Source: Kiloniellales bacterium
GTDB lineage: Bacteria > Pseudomonadota > Alphaproteobacteria > Kiloniellales > JAKSBE01
Direction of reading: 5' to 3'
Assembly (NCBI GenBank): GCA_030066685.1
Contig: JASJBF010000024.1
Coordinates: forward strand, 1 to 62,235
Length of the DNA stretch: 62,235 nucleotides
Below the pieces are notes generated by a model, which saw only the letters and a program-made list of their open reading frames with translations, searched no databases and was not told the DNA's origin. A program made the translations under genes and the position numbers. Below are positions 49,923 through 59,273 of this stretch, piece after piece; the stretch's first letter is position 1, and each line of letters begins with the position of its first letter.

Positions 49923-51371
49923 CTACTCCCGCCAGAAGGCTCGGGTCACCAGCACCAGGACGGTGAAGAGCTCGAGCCGGCCGAGCAGCATGCCGGCCGA
50001 CAGCAGCCACTTGGCGGCGTCGGGCAGGGGCGCGAAGTTGCCGGCTGGCCCGATGATGTCGCCCAGGCCGGGGCCGACGTTTGAGATCGCGGTCGCGGCG
50101 CCGGAGACGGCGGTGACGAAGTCGAGGCCGAGGAAGCCCAGGCCCAGGGCCAGGACCGCGAAGCTGGCGGCATAGAGGAAGAAGAAGCTCATCACCGATT
50201 CCGCGACCCGCTCGGGAATCGGCCGCTTGTTGTAGTAGGCGATGAAGACTCCGTTGGGCTGCAGGAGCTTCCTGAGCTGCACCAGCGCGGTCGCATGGAC
50301 GACCTGGAAGCGGAAGATCTTGATCCCGCAGGTCGTCGAGCCGGCGCAGCCGCCGACGAACATCAGCACGAAGAGGATCGACATCGCGTAGCCGCCCCAG
50401 GCGCCGAAGTTGGTGGTCGAATAGCCGGTCCCGGTCATCACCGAGATGGTGTTGAAGGCGGCGTAGCGCAGCGCCCCGGTGGCGTCCTCCATCTGGCCGG
50501 TCCGGTAGAGCCAGAAGGCGACGCTGAGGATCCCGAAGGCCAGGATCATGAGCATCCATTGGACCTGGCTGTCCTTGAAGATCACCAGGGGCCGGCCCTG
50601 CGCGGCGCGCAGGTAGAGCACGAAGGGGATGCTGCCAAGCACCATGAAGAGGCAGATCGCCCAGTCGATCGCCGCGCTGTCGTAGTAGCCGATCGAAGCG
50701 TCCCGGGTCGAATAGCCGCCGGTCGCGATCGAGGTCATGGCGTGGGCGACGGCGTCGAAGCCGGACATGCCCAGCAACCAGAGCACGATGGCGCCCAGCG
50801 CGGTGAGGGCGACGTAGACGAAGCCGATGCGGCCCGCCAGTTGCGCCGCGCGCGGCATCACCTTGTCGGTCTCGAAGGCCTCGACCCGGAAGAGCTGCAT
50901 GCCGCCGACCTGCAGGATCGGCAGGATGGCGACCGCCATGACGATGATGCCGATGCCGCCCAGCCACTGCAGGATCGCGCGCCACAGCAGAATCCCGGGC
51001 GGCGCATAGTCGAGGCCGATGATTACCGTCGAGCCGGTGGTCGTGACCCCCGACATGGACTCGAAGAAGGCGTCCGTGTAGCTGAGCTCGAGGCCGGAGA
51101 AGGCGAGCGGCAGGGCGGCGAAGGTCGCGATCACCAGCCAGGCCAGGTTGGTCATCAGGAAGGCCTGACGCAGGCTGAAGCTCTTCCAGCCGGCGCGGGT
51201 GGTCAGGACCATGAGCGCGCCGACGAAGAAGGTCAGGGCGGCCGAGGCGGCGAAGACCTGCCAGTCGTCGTGTCCCACGGCAACATCGACGATCGCCGGG
51301 ATGATCATGGCGATCGCGAGGATGACCAGCAGGATCCCGATGATGAAGACGACCGGCCGCAGGTCGATCAT
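49923..51371 (-). CDS. trkH: Trk-type potassium uptake transporter, membrane subunit TrkH
   Basis: This 482-residue inner-membrane K+ channel-like subunit has about ten hydrophobic helices. The four pore-loop regions include SMSGVTTTGSTVI (first), ATGGYSTRD (second), VMTGTGYSTTNF (third) and AISNVGPGLGDIIGP (fourth), each with the conserved filter Gly. FVGGCAGSTTCGIKIFR is typical of TrkH. The cytosolic partner TrkA is not in the window. Confidence 0.94.
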   Translation of the reverse strand: MIDLRPVVFIIGILLVILAIAMIIPAIVDVAVGHDDWQVFAASAALTFFVGALMVLTTRAGWKSFSLRQAFLMTNLAWLVIATFAALPLAFSGLELSYTDAFFESMSGVTTTGSTVIIGLDYAPPGILLWRAILQWLGGIGIIVMAVAILPILQVGGMQLFRVEAFETDKVMPRAAQLAGRIGFVYVALTALGAIVLWLLGMSGFDAVAHAMTSIATGGYSTRDASIGYYDSAAIDWAICLFMVLGSIPFVLYLRAAQGRPLVIFKDSQVQWMLMILAFGILSVAFWLYRTGQMEDATGALRYAAFNTISVMTGTGYSTTNFGAWGGYAMSILFVLMFVGGCAGSTTCGIKIFRFQVVHATALVQLRKLLQPNGVFIAYYNKRPIPERVAESVMSFFFLYAASFAVLALGLGFLGLDFVTAVSGAATAISNVGPGLGDIIGPAGNFAPLPDAAKWLLSAGMLLGRLELFTVLVLVTRAFWRE

Positions 51372-51533
51372 GCCGTCAATCCGTGGCTGCTCCGCTCCGG
51401 AGGCCGCCGGGCGCGACCGCGGCGGTCCCGCGGCGCCCCTTCGGCTCTCCGGCGCGGGAGCATAGCAAAACCCACCGGGCCGTCGATGCCGAAATAACCC
51501 CGCTCGCTTGGGCGTTTACGGCCCGTTCGAGCT

Positions 51534-52205
51534 CTATCCGTAAACCTGGGTGCCGCCCTGGGGGGTGCCGACCAGGGCGAGGAACTCGCGTCGGGTGGTG
51601 GCGTTGGAGCGGAACTGGCCCAGCATGCAGCTGGTCACCATCGAGACCCCCGGCTTGTGAACGCCGCGGGTGGTCATGCACTGATGCGCCGCCTCGATCA
51701 CCACCGCCACGCCGTTTGGCTCCAGCACGTCGTTGATGGTGTTGGCAATCTGGACGGTCATCTTCTCCTGGATCTGCAGCCGCCGGGCATAGGCGTCGAC
51801 CACCCGCGCCAGCTTGCTGATGCCGACCACGCGGTGGCTCGGCAGATAGGCGATGTGGGCGCAGCCGATGATCGGCGCCAAGTGATGCTCGCAGTGGGAC
51901 TCGAAGCGGACCTGCCGCAGCAGGACCATCTCGTCATAGCCTTCGGTCTCGGTGAAGGTCCGCTCCAGCAGGGCGCGGGGATCCGTCCGGTAGCCCGAGA
52001 AGAACTCCTCCCAGGCGCGCGCGACCCGGGCCGGCGTGTCCAGCAAGCCCTCCCGGGCCGGATCGTCTCCGGCCCAGCGCAGCAGCGTCTTCACCGCGGC
52101 TTCGGCCTCCGCCAGGCTCGGCCGCGCGGCCGCGCTCTCGAGTTCCGAGCCGCTCCGCTCCGCCTCGGCCTTGCCGTCGATCACCTGCGCTATGCTGTCG
52201 GTCAC
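51534..52205 (-). CDS. folE: GTP cyclohydrolase I
   Basis: FolE converts GTP to 7,8-dihydroneopterin triphosphate, the first step of folate (and, through QueD, queuosine) synthesis. Of 223 residues the first 35 form a variable extension. The core shows [44 protein letters not shown] (Cys and His zinc ligands), [29 protein letters not shown] and [19 protein letters not shown] (third zinc ligand Cys). A single gene with apaG 62 bp upstream on the same strand. Confidence 0.95.
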   Translation of the reverse strand: MTDSIAQVIDGKAEAERSGSELESAAARPSLAEAEAAVKTLLRWAGDDPAREGLLDTPARVARAWEEFFSGYRTDPRALLERTFTETEGYDEMVLLRQVRFESHCEHHLAPIIGCAHIAYLPSHRVVGISKLARVVDAYARRLQIQEKMTVQIANTINDVLEPNGVAVVIEAAHQCMTTRGVHKPGVSMVTSCMLGQFRSNATTRREFLALVGTPQGGTQVYG

Positions 52206-52267
52206 GCTCCGTCCTCTCCTTCCCGGTGCGAAGCCTGCCGGCTGCGGCCTGTTCCCGGCGCCGCCGG

Positions 52268-52660
52268 TCAGTTCAGGTTGATTCTCTGGTAGGGGCTGTC
52301 CAGGGAGAAGGCCGGGATGGTCACGCTGAAGCGGCCGCCCAGGGTGTCCTCCATCTCGTAGCTGCCCATCATGATGCCAGAAGGGGTCGGCAGCGGCGTG
52401 CCGCTGGTGTACTCAAAGCTCCCGCCCGGCTCGAGCACGGGCTGCTCGCCGACCACGCCGGCGCCCCTGACCTCCTGAACCTGGCCCAGGGCGTCGGTGA
52501 TCTGCCAGTAGCGGTTCAGCAGCTGTACGGTCTGCTGGCCCTCGTTCTCGATCCGGACGTGGTAGGCCCAGACGTAGTGGTTGTCCTCCGGCGCGGATTG
52601 GTCGTCCAGGTAGATCGGCTCTACGGTCACCCGGATGGAACGCGTCGTTTCGCTGTACAT
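52268..52660 (-). CDS. apaG: ApaG protein
   Basis: The 130-residue product is one fibronectin-type-III-like ApaG domain: [95 protein letters not shown]. The HVWAY-x-V/R-IEN and L-x-R-x-W-x-I-T-D motifs are diagnostic. ApaG has been linked to Co/Mg resistance and pyrophosphate binding. In many alphaproteobacteria it lies beside argD-argF-hslO; here trkH and folE intervene. Confidence 0.94.
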   Translation of the reverse strand: MYSETTRSIRVTVEPIYLDDQSAPEDNHYVWAYHVRIENEGQQTVQLLNRYWQITDALGQVQEVRGAGVVGEQPVLEPGGSFEYTSGTPLPTPSGIMMGSYEMEDTLGGRFSVTIPAFSLDSPYQRINLN

Positions 52661-52787
52661 CTGGCTGGCTTCCCAAAGTCGGCGTTCGAACCGGGAGTCT
52701 ACCCCGGAACGCGGGCCCGAAGACAGACCTCTTCGGGCGCCGCGTCAAGCCCGCGCAGCGGGTCCGAATGCGGAAAATTCGATACCT

Positions 52788-53501
52788 CTAGGAGCCGGTC
52801 GCCTTGGACAGGCTGGGTGCCGCCGGCGCCGGCGCGGCCGCCGGATCCTCGCCCAGCTTGAGGACGGCGCCGCCGGTGGCCTCGGCGTCGGCCGGGTCGT
52901 GGGTGACCAGCAGGGTCGGCAGGCCCTCGGCGCGGGCATGGTCGAAGACGAAGCGGCGAAACCGCGCCCTGAGTGCCACGTCGAGCTTTGAGAAGGGCTC
53001 GTCCAGCAGGAGGGCGCGGGGCTCGGCCAGCAGGGTCCGCATCAGCGCGACCCGAGCCCGCTGTCCGCCCGACAGGGTGGCCGGGTCGCGGTCGCCGAAG
53101 CCATTCAGGTCGGCCTCGGCCAGGGCCTCGCGGACCCTCTGCCGCCGCGCCTTGCGGCCGCGGACCCAGGTCGGCAGGCCGAAGGCGAGGTTCTCGGCCA
53201 CCGAGAGGTGCGGGAACAGCAGGTCGTCCTGGAACAGGATGCCGACCCGGCGCCGCTCCGGCGGCAGCGCCGCCAGGTCGCTGCCGTCGAGCCTGATCTC
53301 GCCGATGCTGCGGAAGGCCGGGTCGAGGGTGCCGCAGATCAGCGCCAGCAGGCTGGACTTGCCGCTGCCGCTGGGGCCCATGAGGGTGACGATCTCGCCC
53401 GGCGCCACCGCCAGGTCGAGCGGGCCCAGAAGCGGGCGGCCGTTCAGCTCCAGGCCGACCTGGTGCAATTCCAGGGCGCCGGCGAGTCTCGGCCAGGTCA
53501 T
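52788..53501 (-). CDS. ynjD: ABC transporter ATP-binding protein (YnjD type)
   Basis: The 237-residue ATPase energises the importer of the two preceding genes. Walker A is GPSGSGKSS, Q-loop GILFQDDLLFPHLSV, signature LSGGQRARVALMRTLL, Walker B ALLLDEPFSKLD, H-loop LLVTHDPAD. The short Ala/Pro tail is low complexity. The ATG overlaps the permease stop (ATGA). The family lies close to ThiQ and PotA-like proteins; ynjD is named from the company of ynjB and ynjC. Confidence 0.85.
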   Translation of the reverse strand: MTWPRLAGALELHQVGLELNGRPLLGPLDLAVAPGEIVTLMGPSGSGKSSLLALICGTLDPAFRSIGEIRLDGSDLAALPPERRRVGILFQDDLLFPHLSVAENLAFGLPTWVRGRKARRQRVREALAEADLNGFGDRDPATLSGGQRARVALMRTLLAEPRALLLDEPFSKLDVALRARFRRFVFDHARAEGLPTLLVTHDPADAEATGGAVLKLGEDPAAAPAPAAPSLSKATGS

Positions 53502-55240
53502 TCGATCACCCTCATGTCCTTACGATGTCGGAACAGCCAGGCCGGGATCAAGAGCGCCAGGCTGAAGGCGAGCAGCGGCAGAAGGGCCTGGAAGAAGGCG
53601 TAAACCGCGATCACCCGGCGGTCGCCGCCGGCCGAGAGGCTCACCGCCTCGGTGGTCAGGGTGACGAAGCGCCCGGCGCCGGCGAAGAGGGTCGGCAGGT
53701 ACTGGGCGACGCTGACCGCGAAGCCGACGGCAAGGGCGAAGAGCAGCGGCCGCAGCAGCATCGGCAGCTTGACCGTCCAGAACACCCGGCCCGGCCGGGC
53801 GCCCAGGCAGAGCGCGCTGCGAACGTAGCGCTCGTCCAGGGCGCGGAAGGGCTCGGCCAGGGCCAGGAAGACGTAGGGCAGGACGAAGAGCAGGTGGCTC
53901 CAGACCACGGCCGCCCAGCCGCCGTCGAAGCCTAGGCGCACGGCGATGACCTGGGCGCCGAAGAGGAAGGCGACCTGGGGCACCAGAAGCGGCAGGTAGA
54001 GCAGCCAGAGAATCCGGCCGGTCGGGTGCAGGCCGTGACGCTTCTCGTTCTCCAGGCAGCCGAGGACCAGGACCAGGGCGATCGCCGCCGCGGCCAGCCC
54101 GACCAGCAGGGTGGTGCCGCCGGCCCAGACCAGGCCGTCCGTCTGGCGTAGCCAGTTGTCGAGGCTCCACTCCGCGGGCAGCGCCTCGGGATAGCGCCAG
54201 CGCCGGGCGAAGGACCAGACCGCCAGGCCCAGCATCCCGGCGATCGAAAGGCCGAAGCAGAGCGCGACCAGGGCTGCGACGCCGCCCGGGAGCAGGGGGC
54301 CGGCGCGCCCGCGGCCGCCGGCGAAAAGCCAGCGGCGGCCGAGCCGGACCGCCAGGCGCTCGCCCAGATGCCAGAGGCCGAGCGCGGCCGCCACCAGGAG
54401 CAGCTGCAGGGTCGCCCCGGCGGCGCCGAGGAAGCGCAGGCTCAGCTCCGGATCGTGGAACCAGCGGAAGACCAGCACGGCCAGGGGCGGCGGGGTCGCG
54501 GGCGCCAGGATCATCGCCATGTCGACCACCGACAAGGAATAGGCGATCACGGCGTAGATCGGCAGGCGGATCTGCGGGTAGATCGCCGGCAGCACGGTCT
54601 TGATCCAGGCCATGGCCGGGCCGTAGCCCAGGGTGCGGGCCACCGCCAGGCGCTGGTCGGCGCGGGTTTGGCCGATCGCGCCCAGCATCATCAGCAGCAG
54701 GAAGGGCAGCTCCTTCAAGGTCAGGCCCAGGGCCAGCGCCAGGCCGTAGGGGTCCTGAACGATGGCCAGGTCGAGGGGCCGCTCCCAGCCGGTCAGGCCG
54801 GGCGAGACCAGGCGGGCGAGCCAGCCGCTGGGCGCGATCAGGAAGGCCAGTCCGATCGCCAGGGCGACGTGCGGCATGGCCAGCAACGGCGCCAGCAGGC
54901 GGCGGAGCAGGAAGAAGGCCCGGGTCTTGTAGCAGGTCGCCAGGAAGCCGACGGCGAGAACGAAGGTGGCCAGGCTCGCCAGGAGCCCGCTGACCAGGGT
55001 CAGGCGCAGGCTGCTGCCCAGCCCGGGGTGGGCGGCCAGCTCGAACCAGGGCCTCAGGCCGAAGCTCTCGCCGCCCAGGGCCGGAAGGTAGCCGAAGGCC
55101 GGCAGCCAGGTGCCGATCAGCCCGGCGGCGATCGGCCCCAGGAACAGCAGCAGAGTTGCGACCGGGACCGCCCGCAGCCAGCGGCCGCGCGCCGGGGCCG
55201 CCGCCCCGGCCAGGGTCAGCGGCTGTAGCGCGCCAGCCAT
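53498..55240 (-). CDS. ynjC: ABC transporter permease, double-length (YnjC type)
   Basis: The 580-residue inner-membrane protein is two binding-protein-dependent permease domains in one chain, each with an EAA-like loop (ARTLGYGPAMAWIKTVLPAIYPQI near 200; ALCLGARPGRVFWTVKLPMLLRPL near 480). About twelve helices are visible. Such fused permeases occur in ThiP, FbpB and YnjC. The substrate is unknown. Its start overlaps the binding-protein gene by 25 bp and its stop overlaps the ATPase gene by 4 bp. Confidence 0.88.
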   Translation of the reverse strand: MAGALQPLTLAGAAAPARGRWLRAVPVATLLLFLGPIAAGLIGTWLPAFGYLPALGGESFGLRPWFELAAHPGLGSSLRLTLVSGLLASLATFVLAVGFLATCYKTRAFFLLRRLLAPLLAMPHVALAIGLAFLIAPSGWLARLVSPGLTGWERPLDLAIVQDPYGLALALGLTLKELPFLLLMMLGAIGQTRADQRLAVARTLGYGPAMAWIKTVLPAIYPQIRLPIYAVIAYSLSVVDMAMILAPATPPPLAVLVFRWFHDPELSLRFLGAAGATLQLLLVAAALGLWHLGERLAVRLGRRWLFAGGRGRAGPLLPGGVAALVALCFGLSIAGMLGLAVWSFARRWRYPEALPAEWSLDNWLRQTDGLVWAGGTTLLVGLAAAAIALVLVLGCLENEKRHGLHPTGRILWLLYLPLLVPQVAFLFGAQVIAVRLGFDGGWAAVVWSHLLFVLPYVFLALAEPFRALDERYVRSALCLGARPGRVFWTVKLPMLLRPLLFALAVGFAVSVAQYLPTLFAGAGRFVTLTTEAVSLSAGGDRRVIAVYAFFQALLPLLAFSLALLIPAWLFRHRKDMRVIE

Positions 55241-56421
55241 TCGGCCTCGATCTTGGTCATCCAGGAGGGGTGCGGCTCCGGCAGGACCGGGCCCAGCGCG
55301 TCGGGGGGCAGTGTCGCCGGCCCTTTGGGCAGGGCGTCGAAGAGGCGGCGCTGATCGGGCGTCAGCTTGGCCAGGTCGAGCACGGTGTCGTCGCCCCAGA
55401 CCTCGCTGCTCTGCTTGCGGGCCTGCGCCTCCGGGCTCAGCAGGAAGTTGGCCACCACCATGGCGCCTTCGACGTTGCTGGCGTTGTAGGGAATGGCGAC
55501 GAAGTGGGTGTTGCCGATCGTGCCCTCGGGGAAGACGAAGACCCGCGCGCTTTCGGGCAGCTGCCCGTCGGCGATCAGGGAGGAGGTCTCCGAGGGGTGG
55601 AAGGAGAGGGCGATGTCGATCTCGCCGTCATTGAGCAGCTGACGCTGGGCCGGGCCGCTGGCCGGGAAGGACTCGCCGTCGCGCCACATGAAGGGATGCA
55701 GGGTCTCGAGATAGCGCCACAGCGGCGTGGTCACCGCCCGGAACGTGGCCTCGTCCGGCACCTCGGCCTGCAGCACGGCGGGATCCTCCGCGAGCTCGAT
55801 CAGCGCCTGCTTCAGAAAGGTCGAGCCGAGGAAGTCCGGCGGGGCGGGATAGGTGAAGCGGCCCCGGTTGATGGCGCTCCAGACCGCCAGAGCCGCGGCG
55901 TTCTGCGGCGGGGCCTGGATCCGGGCGCTGTCGTAGACGAAGTTGAACTTGGCCATGCCCCAGGGCGCTTCCAGGCCGTCGGTGGGGACGGTGAAATCGA
56001 CCAGGGTGGTCGGCTTGCCCACGAAGTCGACCAGGGCGTGGTTCGGCAAGTCTTCGACGAAGGGCCCGTGGAGCAGCCCCTGCGCCTTCATGGCGGCGAA
56101 GTTCTCGCCGTTGATCCAGATCAGGTCGATCGTACCGCCCTCCGCCCGCCCGGCGGTCTTCTCCGCCAGGACCCGGGACACCGCCTCGGCCGTGTCGGTC
56201 AGCTTGACGTGGCGCAGGGTGACGCCGTGGTCCTCGGCGACCCGGCTGCCGACCCAGGTGATATAGGCGTTGATCCGCTCGTCGCCGCCCCAGGCGTTCC
56301 AGAACACCGTCTGGCCGCGCGCCTGCTCCAGGATCGCGTTCCAGTCGGCGGCCCGGGCGGGCGGGGCGGCCTGCAGGAACAGCAGCGCGAGGGTCACGAG
56401 GGCAGCCGTCAGCCGAGCCAT
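55216..56421 (-). CDS. ynjB: ABC transporter substrate-binding protein (YnjB type)
   Basis: This 401-residue periplasmic binding protein has a Sec signal (RLTAALVTLALLFLQAAPPARA). The YnjB/COG4134 pattern begins DWNAILEQARGQTVFWNAWGGDERINAYITWVGSRVAEDHGVTLRHVKLTDTAEAVSRVLAEK, with LIWINGENFAAMKAQGLLHGPFVEDLPN and the characteristic WGMAKFNFVYDSARI following. It is the first gene of the importer operon, which has its promoter in 56422-56655, shared with the divergent bactofilin gene. The ligand is unknown. Confidence 0.9.
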   Translation of the reverse strand: MARLTAALVTLALLFLQAAPPARAADWNAILEQARGQTVFWNAWGGDERINAYITWVGSRVAEDHGVTLRHVKLTDTAEAVSRVLAEKTAGRAEGGTIDLIWINGENFAAMKAQGLLHGPFVEDLPNHALVDFVGKPTTLVDFTVPTDGLEAPWGMAKFNFVYDSARIQAPPQNAAALAVWSAINRGRFTYPAPPDFLGSTFLKQALIELAEDPAVLQAEVPDEATFRAVTTPLWRYLETLHPFMWRDGESFPASGPAQRQLLNDGEIDIALSFHPSETSSLIADGQLPESARVFVFPEGTIGNTHFVAIPYNASNVEGAMVVANFLLSPEAQARKQSSEVWGDDTVLDLAKLTPDQRRLFDALPKGPATLPPDALGPVLPEPHPSWMTKIEAEWLARYSR

Positions 56422-56655
56422 GGATACCTGTCCTTTCCAGATTCACAGACGCTCGGTTCCCGGCCCGGCCAGGGGAGCGTTCCGGAGGGGCGCGCGGAGA
56501 ATATCCCGTGAATCCCGGCATGTCAGCCATTCTGCGGATCTCCGGAGGGCGCCGCGGCGCCGCCGGGGAAGGGATTTGCGGAGGCTTTGCGAAGCGGTCA
56601 CTATGCAGTCCAGAACCGTCCGACGAAGGGACAGCCGACAGAGAGGGGGATCAAT

Positions 56656-57600
56656 ATGTCGGTCTCGAACGGGGAGGACAGGCCGCCCGAAATGGGCAAA
56701 GAGGCGGCCGGCCGCAAGGGGGTCGGCCCGAAAAGCAACGGCCAGAAGGGCAAAGGCCGGATCAACGGCGGGGGCCTCAACGGCGGTGGGCCGGTCGACG
56801 GCCAGACGATGCCGTCGATCATCGGGCCGGACGTCATCGTCGTCGGCGATCTGCAGAGCCAGGGGCCGGTTCAGATCGAGGGCCGGATCGAGGGTGACGT
56901 CGATTCGCCGGCCGTGGTCGTCGGCAAGGACGCCTATATCGACGGCTCGGTCTCCGCGGATCAGGTGCGGATCCTGGGCGCGGTGGCCGGCTGGGTCCGG
57001 GCCGCCAAGGTCTCGATCGCCGAGACCGGGCGGGTCGACGGCTGCATTCAGCACCGGGAGCTGGTTTCCGAGCGGCCGGGTGGCTGGCGGGCCCTAGGGC
57101 GCCTGATCCCCGCCTCCCTGACCGATCGGCAGCGCTGGCTGCTGGTCCGCAACCTGTCGCTGGCCATCGTGTTCCTGCTGCTGGTCTATTTCCTCGGCCA
57201 CAGCGGGCGCTGGTCCTTCGTCCAGGACCTGCCCGCGGTCCTGGCGCCGGTGCTGGGCGACCAGAACGTCGTCGCCTTCCTGGCCTTCGGCTTCCTGGTG
57301 CTGCTTGGCTATGCCGGGGCCCGGGCCCAGCTCGCGGCGGACGGCAGCCTGCGCCGCCGGCTGGTGGACCTGGAGCGCAAGCTGGCGCAGCTGCGTCGCA
57401 GCGGGGCGCCGCGCAGCGCGGGGCCGGCCAAGGCCGCCGAGTCCGCGGCCCTGGCCGAGCTGACCGAGCGCTTGACGGCGATGGAGCGGCGCTTCGCCGG
57501 GCTCGCCGGAGAGGGTCCGGCCGCGACCCTGGGCCTGCCGGCCAAGTCCGCCGGCCGACCCCGGCACCGGCAGACGTCGCAGCGCGGCGCCGGCTCCTGA
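56656..57600 (+). CDS. Bactofilin with two C-terminal membrane segments (bactofilin 1)
   Basis: The ATG at 56656 (AGGGGG 7 bp upstream) gives 314 residues. A disordered Gly/Lys/Asn-rich N-terminus (1-50) precedes a bactofilin beta-helix at about 52-135: IIGPDVIVVGDLQSQGPVQIEGRIEGDVDSPAVVVGKDAYIDGSVSADQVRILGAVAGWVRAAKVSIAETGRVDG. Two membrane helices follow (NLSLAIVFLLLVYFLGHSG; VVAFLAFGFLVLLGYAGARA) and a coiled-coil C-terminus. Bactofilins polymerise into membrane-associated cytoskeletal filaments; most bind membrane by a short N-terminal sequence. A built-in membrane anchor is unusual. Confidence 0.82.
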   Translation: MSVSNGEDRPPEMGKEAAGRKGVGPKSNGQKGKGRINGGGLNGGGPVDGQTMPSIIGPDVIVVGDLQSQGPVQIEGRIEGDVDSPAVVVGKDAYIDGSVSADQVRILGAVAGWVRAAKVSIAETGRVDGCIQHRELVSERPGGWRALGRLIPASLTDRQRWLLVRNLSLAIVFLLLVYFLGHSGRWSFVQDLPAVLAPVLGDQNVVAFLAFGFLVLLGYAGARAQLAADGSLRRRLVDLERKLAQLRRSGAPRSAGPAKAAESAALAELTERLTAMERRFAGLAGEGPAATLGLPAKSAGRPRHRQTSQRGAGS

Positions 57601-57728
57601 TCCCGGCGCGGGTTCGGCTCAGACGAGACCTGCCTGCGGTCCCGTCCGGCCGGATGTATCCGCTACCACGCAGAGGCCCGTTGCGACATCAGCTTCGGGG
57701 CGCTTTGCCGGTACCCCGCGGCGGGATG

Positions 57729-58280
57729 TCAGTCGTCTCCGGCCGACGGCTGGCCGCGCTTGGAAGATCCCTGACCCTTGCGCGCGCCAGCGGCGCGGGT
57801 CCCGGCCTCCGCGGTGGTGTCCGAGGCCTTGCCGACCGGCTTGCGGCCGCCGAAGGCGACCGCCTGGCTCGGCCGGCGCAGCACGCCTTCGAAGTGGGCG
57901 TCCGGCTCGATCACCACGTCGTCGTGGACCAGGACGTCGTCGCTGATCAGCTTCGCCGTGCTGGCCACGGTCAGCTGCTTGGTCTCGACGTTGCCGTCGT
58001 AGGCGCCTTCGATCAGGATCCGCTCGGCCAGGACGTTGCCCTGCATCGACCCGCCCTCGAGGATCGTGAGGGCATGGCATTCGATGTCGCCCTCGACCTC
58101 GCCGCCGATCTGCAGCTCGCCGTCTTCGTCGAGTTGAAAAAAGCCGCGGACCACCACTCGGTCGAGCGAGGTCTCGCGGCGCCGGGGCTCGCCGTCCTTC
58201 GGCGCTCCCAGCTTCAATCCGGCCTCGGACCCCTTGCCGCTGCCGTCGATATTGGACTTGTCTATCTTGGAAGAGAACAT
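57729..58280 (-). CDS. Bactofilin 2
   Basis: The 183-residue product has a short N-terminus, then a bactofilin core at about 38-140: TSLDRVVVRGFFQLDEDGELQIGGEVEGDIECHALTILEGGSMQGNVLAERILIEGAYDGNVETKQLTVASTAKLISDDVLVHDDVVIEPDAHFEGVLRR. The repeating G-x-I/V-x-G...G pattern with one turn about every 17 residues marks the beta-helix. The C-terminus is disordered. It belongs to a minus-strand series with bactofilins 3 and 4, each with its own intergenic gap of about 220-260 bp. Confidence 0.9.
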   Translation of the reverse strand: MFSSKIDKSNIDGSGKGSEAGLKLGAPKDGEPRRRETSLDRVVVRGFFQLDEDGELQIGGEVEGDIECHALTILEGGSMQGNVLAERILIEGAYDGNVETKQLTVASTAKLISDDVLVHDDVVIEPDAHFEGVLRRPSQAVAFGGRKPVGKASDTTAEAGTRAAGARKGQGSSKRGQPSAGDD

Positions 58281-58539
58281 CTGCGGTCACCCCGTGTCGG
58301 CCGGGCCGGTCTCAACCGGTCTGCCGGCCTGATTTGCCAGATTTGGCCAAGGCTCGCCGAGCCGGCCTCAGGGGGCACCCCCCGCGGTCCGATCCCCGAA
58401 ACCTGCTGCTGCCGTCGCTCGCCCGGGCCGAGCCGTCAGGCTCCGGCCCGCACGCTACGCCGCGGTGAAGACCGACCGGACAGGCGGCGCGCCGCTGCGG
58501 CGCCGCCCGGCCGGCGAAGATCTCCGGACGCCCCGAGCG

Positions 58540-59052
58540 CTAGCCGTTCGAGCGGCCGCTGCCCCGGGAGCTGCCGTTGCCTCGCGCCGAGTCCTTGGCC
58601 TCGGCGGCGTTAGGGCGCCGGAGCTGGCCTTCGAAGTGGCTGTCCGGCTCGATCACCACGGTGTCGTAGACCAGGATGTCGTTGCTCACGACCTTGGCGT
58701 GGCTGGCCAGGGTGAAGTGGTTGGTCGAGATGTTGCCGTTGAAGGTGCCCTTGACGATGACCGATTCGGCGTTGACGTCGCCGCTCATGGTGCCGCTTTC
58801 CATGACGTGCATCGCGTGGCACTTGATGTTGCCTTCGACGTTGCCGCCGATCTGCAGCTCGCCGTCCTCGGTCAGGGTGAAGGCGCCGCGGATGACCACC
58901 TTGTCGAGGGAGGTCGCGACACCCGCCTGGCCATTGGTCCGCGGCTTTCGGTCCGCGGCGAGGCCGTTCTCCTTGATCGGCGATGCGGGGTAGGGGTTGC
59001 TGGACGACTCGGCCTTCTCGCCAGTCGCGGGAGTGTCGGTGTTGGACGCCAT
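58540..59052 (-). CDS. Bactofilin 3
   Basis: The ATG at 59052 has GGAGG 4 bp upstream, giving 170 residues. The core (about 48-148) reads TSLDKVVIRGAFTLTEDGELQIGGNVEGNIKCHAMHVMESGTMSGDVNAESVIVKGTFNGNISTNHFTLASHAKVVSNDILVYDTVVIEPDSHFEGQLRRP, about half identical to bactofilin 2. N- and C-termini are Ser/Asn/Gly-rich and disordered. The close likeness of 2 and 3, and of the first part of 4, indicates local duplication. The gap 59053-59273 is AT-richer and holds its promoter. Confidence 0.92.
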   Translation of the reverse strand: MASNTDTPATGEKAESSSNPYPASPIKENGLAADRKPRTNGQAGVATSLDKVVIRGAFTLTEDGELQIGGNVEGNIKCHAMHVMESGTMSGDVNAESVIVKGTFNGNISTNHFTLASHAKVVSNDILVYDTVVIEPDSHFEGQLRRPNAAEAKDSARGNGSSRGSGRSNG

Positions 59053-59273
59053 GATTCCTCCAGGCATGAGCGAGGCGTAGAGTTTTGGTCGTCCAATATA
59101 TGGCTAAAGACATACCCTTTTGGGTTGAAGCATCTCTTGCCCTAAAGCGACCGCAACACCGCGCCTTCCTTGAGATGAGAGCTGGGCGAAACTTGGCATC
59201 GCCGCCATTAAGACCGAGTAAAATCTGGAATGCAGGATAAATTCTCTGCAACCGATGGTCGTTCGACCGGGGC

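Noticed and set aside
53498-56421. Thiamine importer ThiBPQ
   Set aside because: The binding protein matches the YnjB pattern rather than ThiB, and no thiamine riboswitch was seen upstream (56422-56655).
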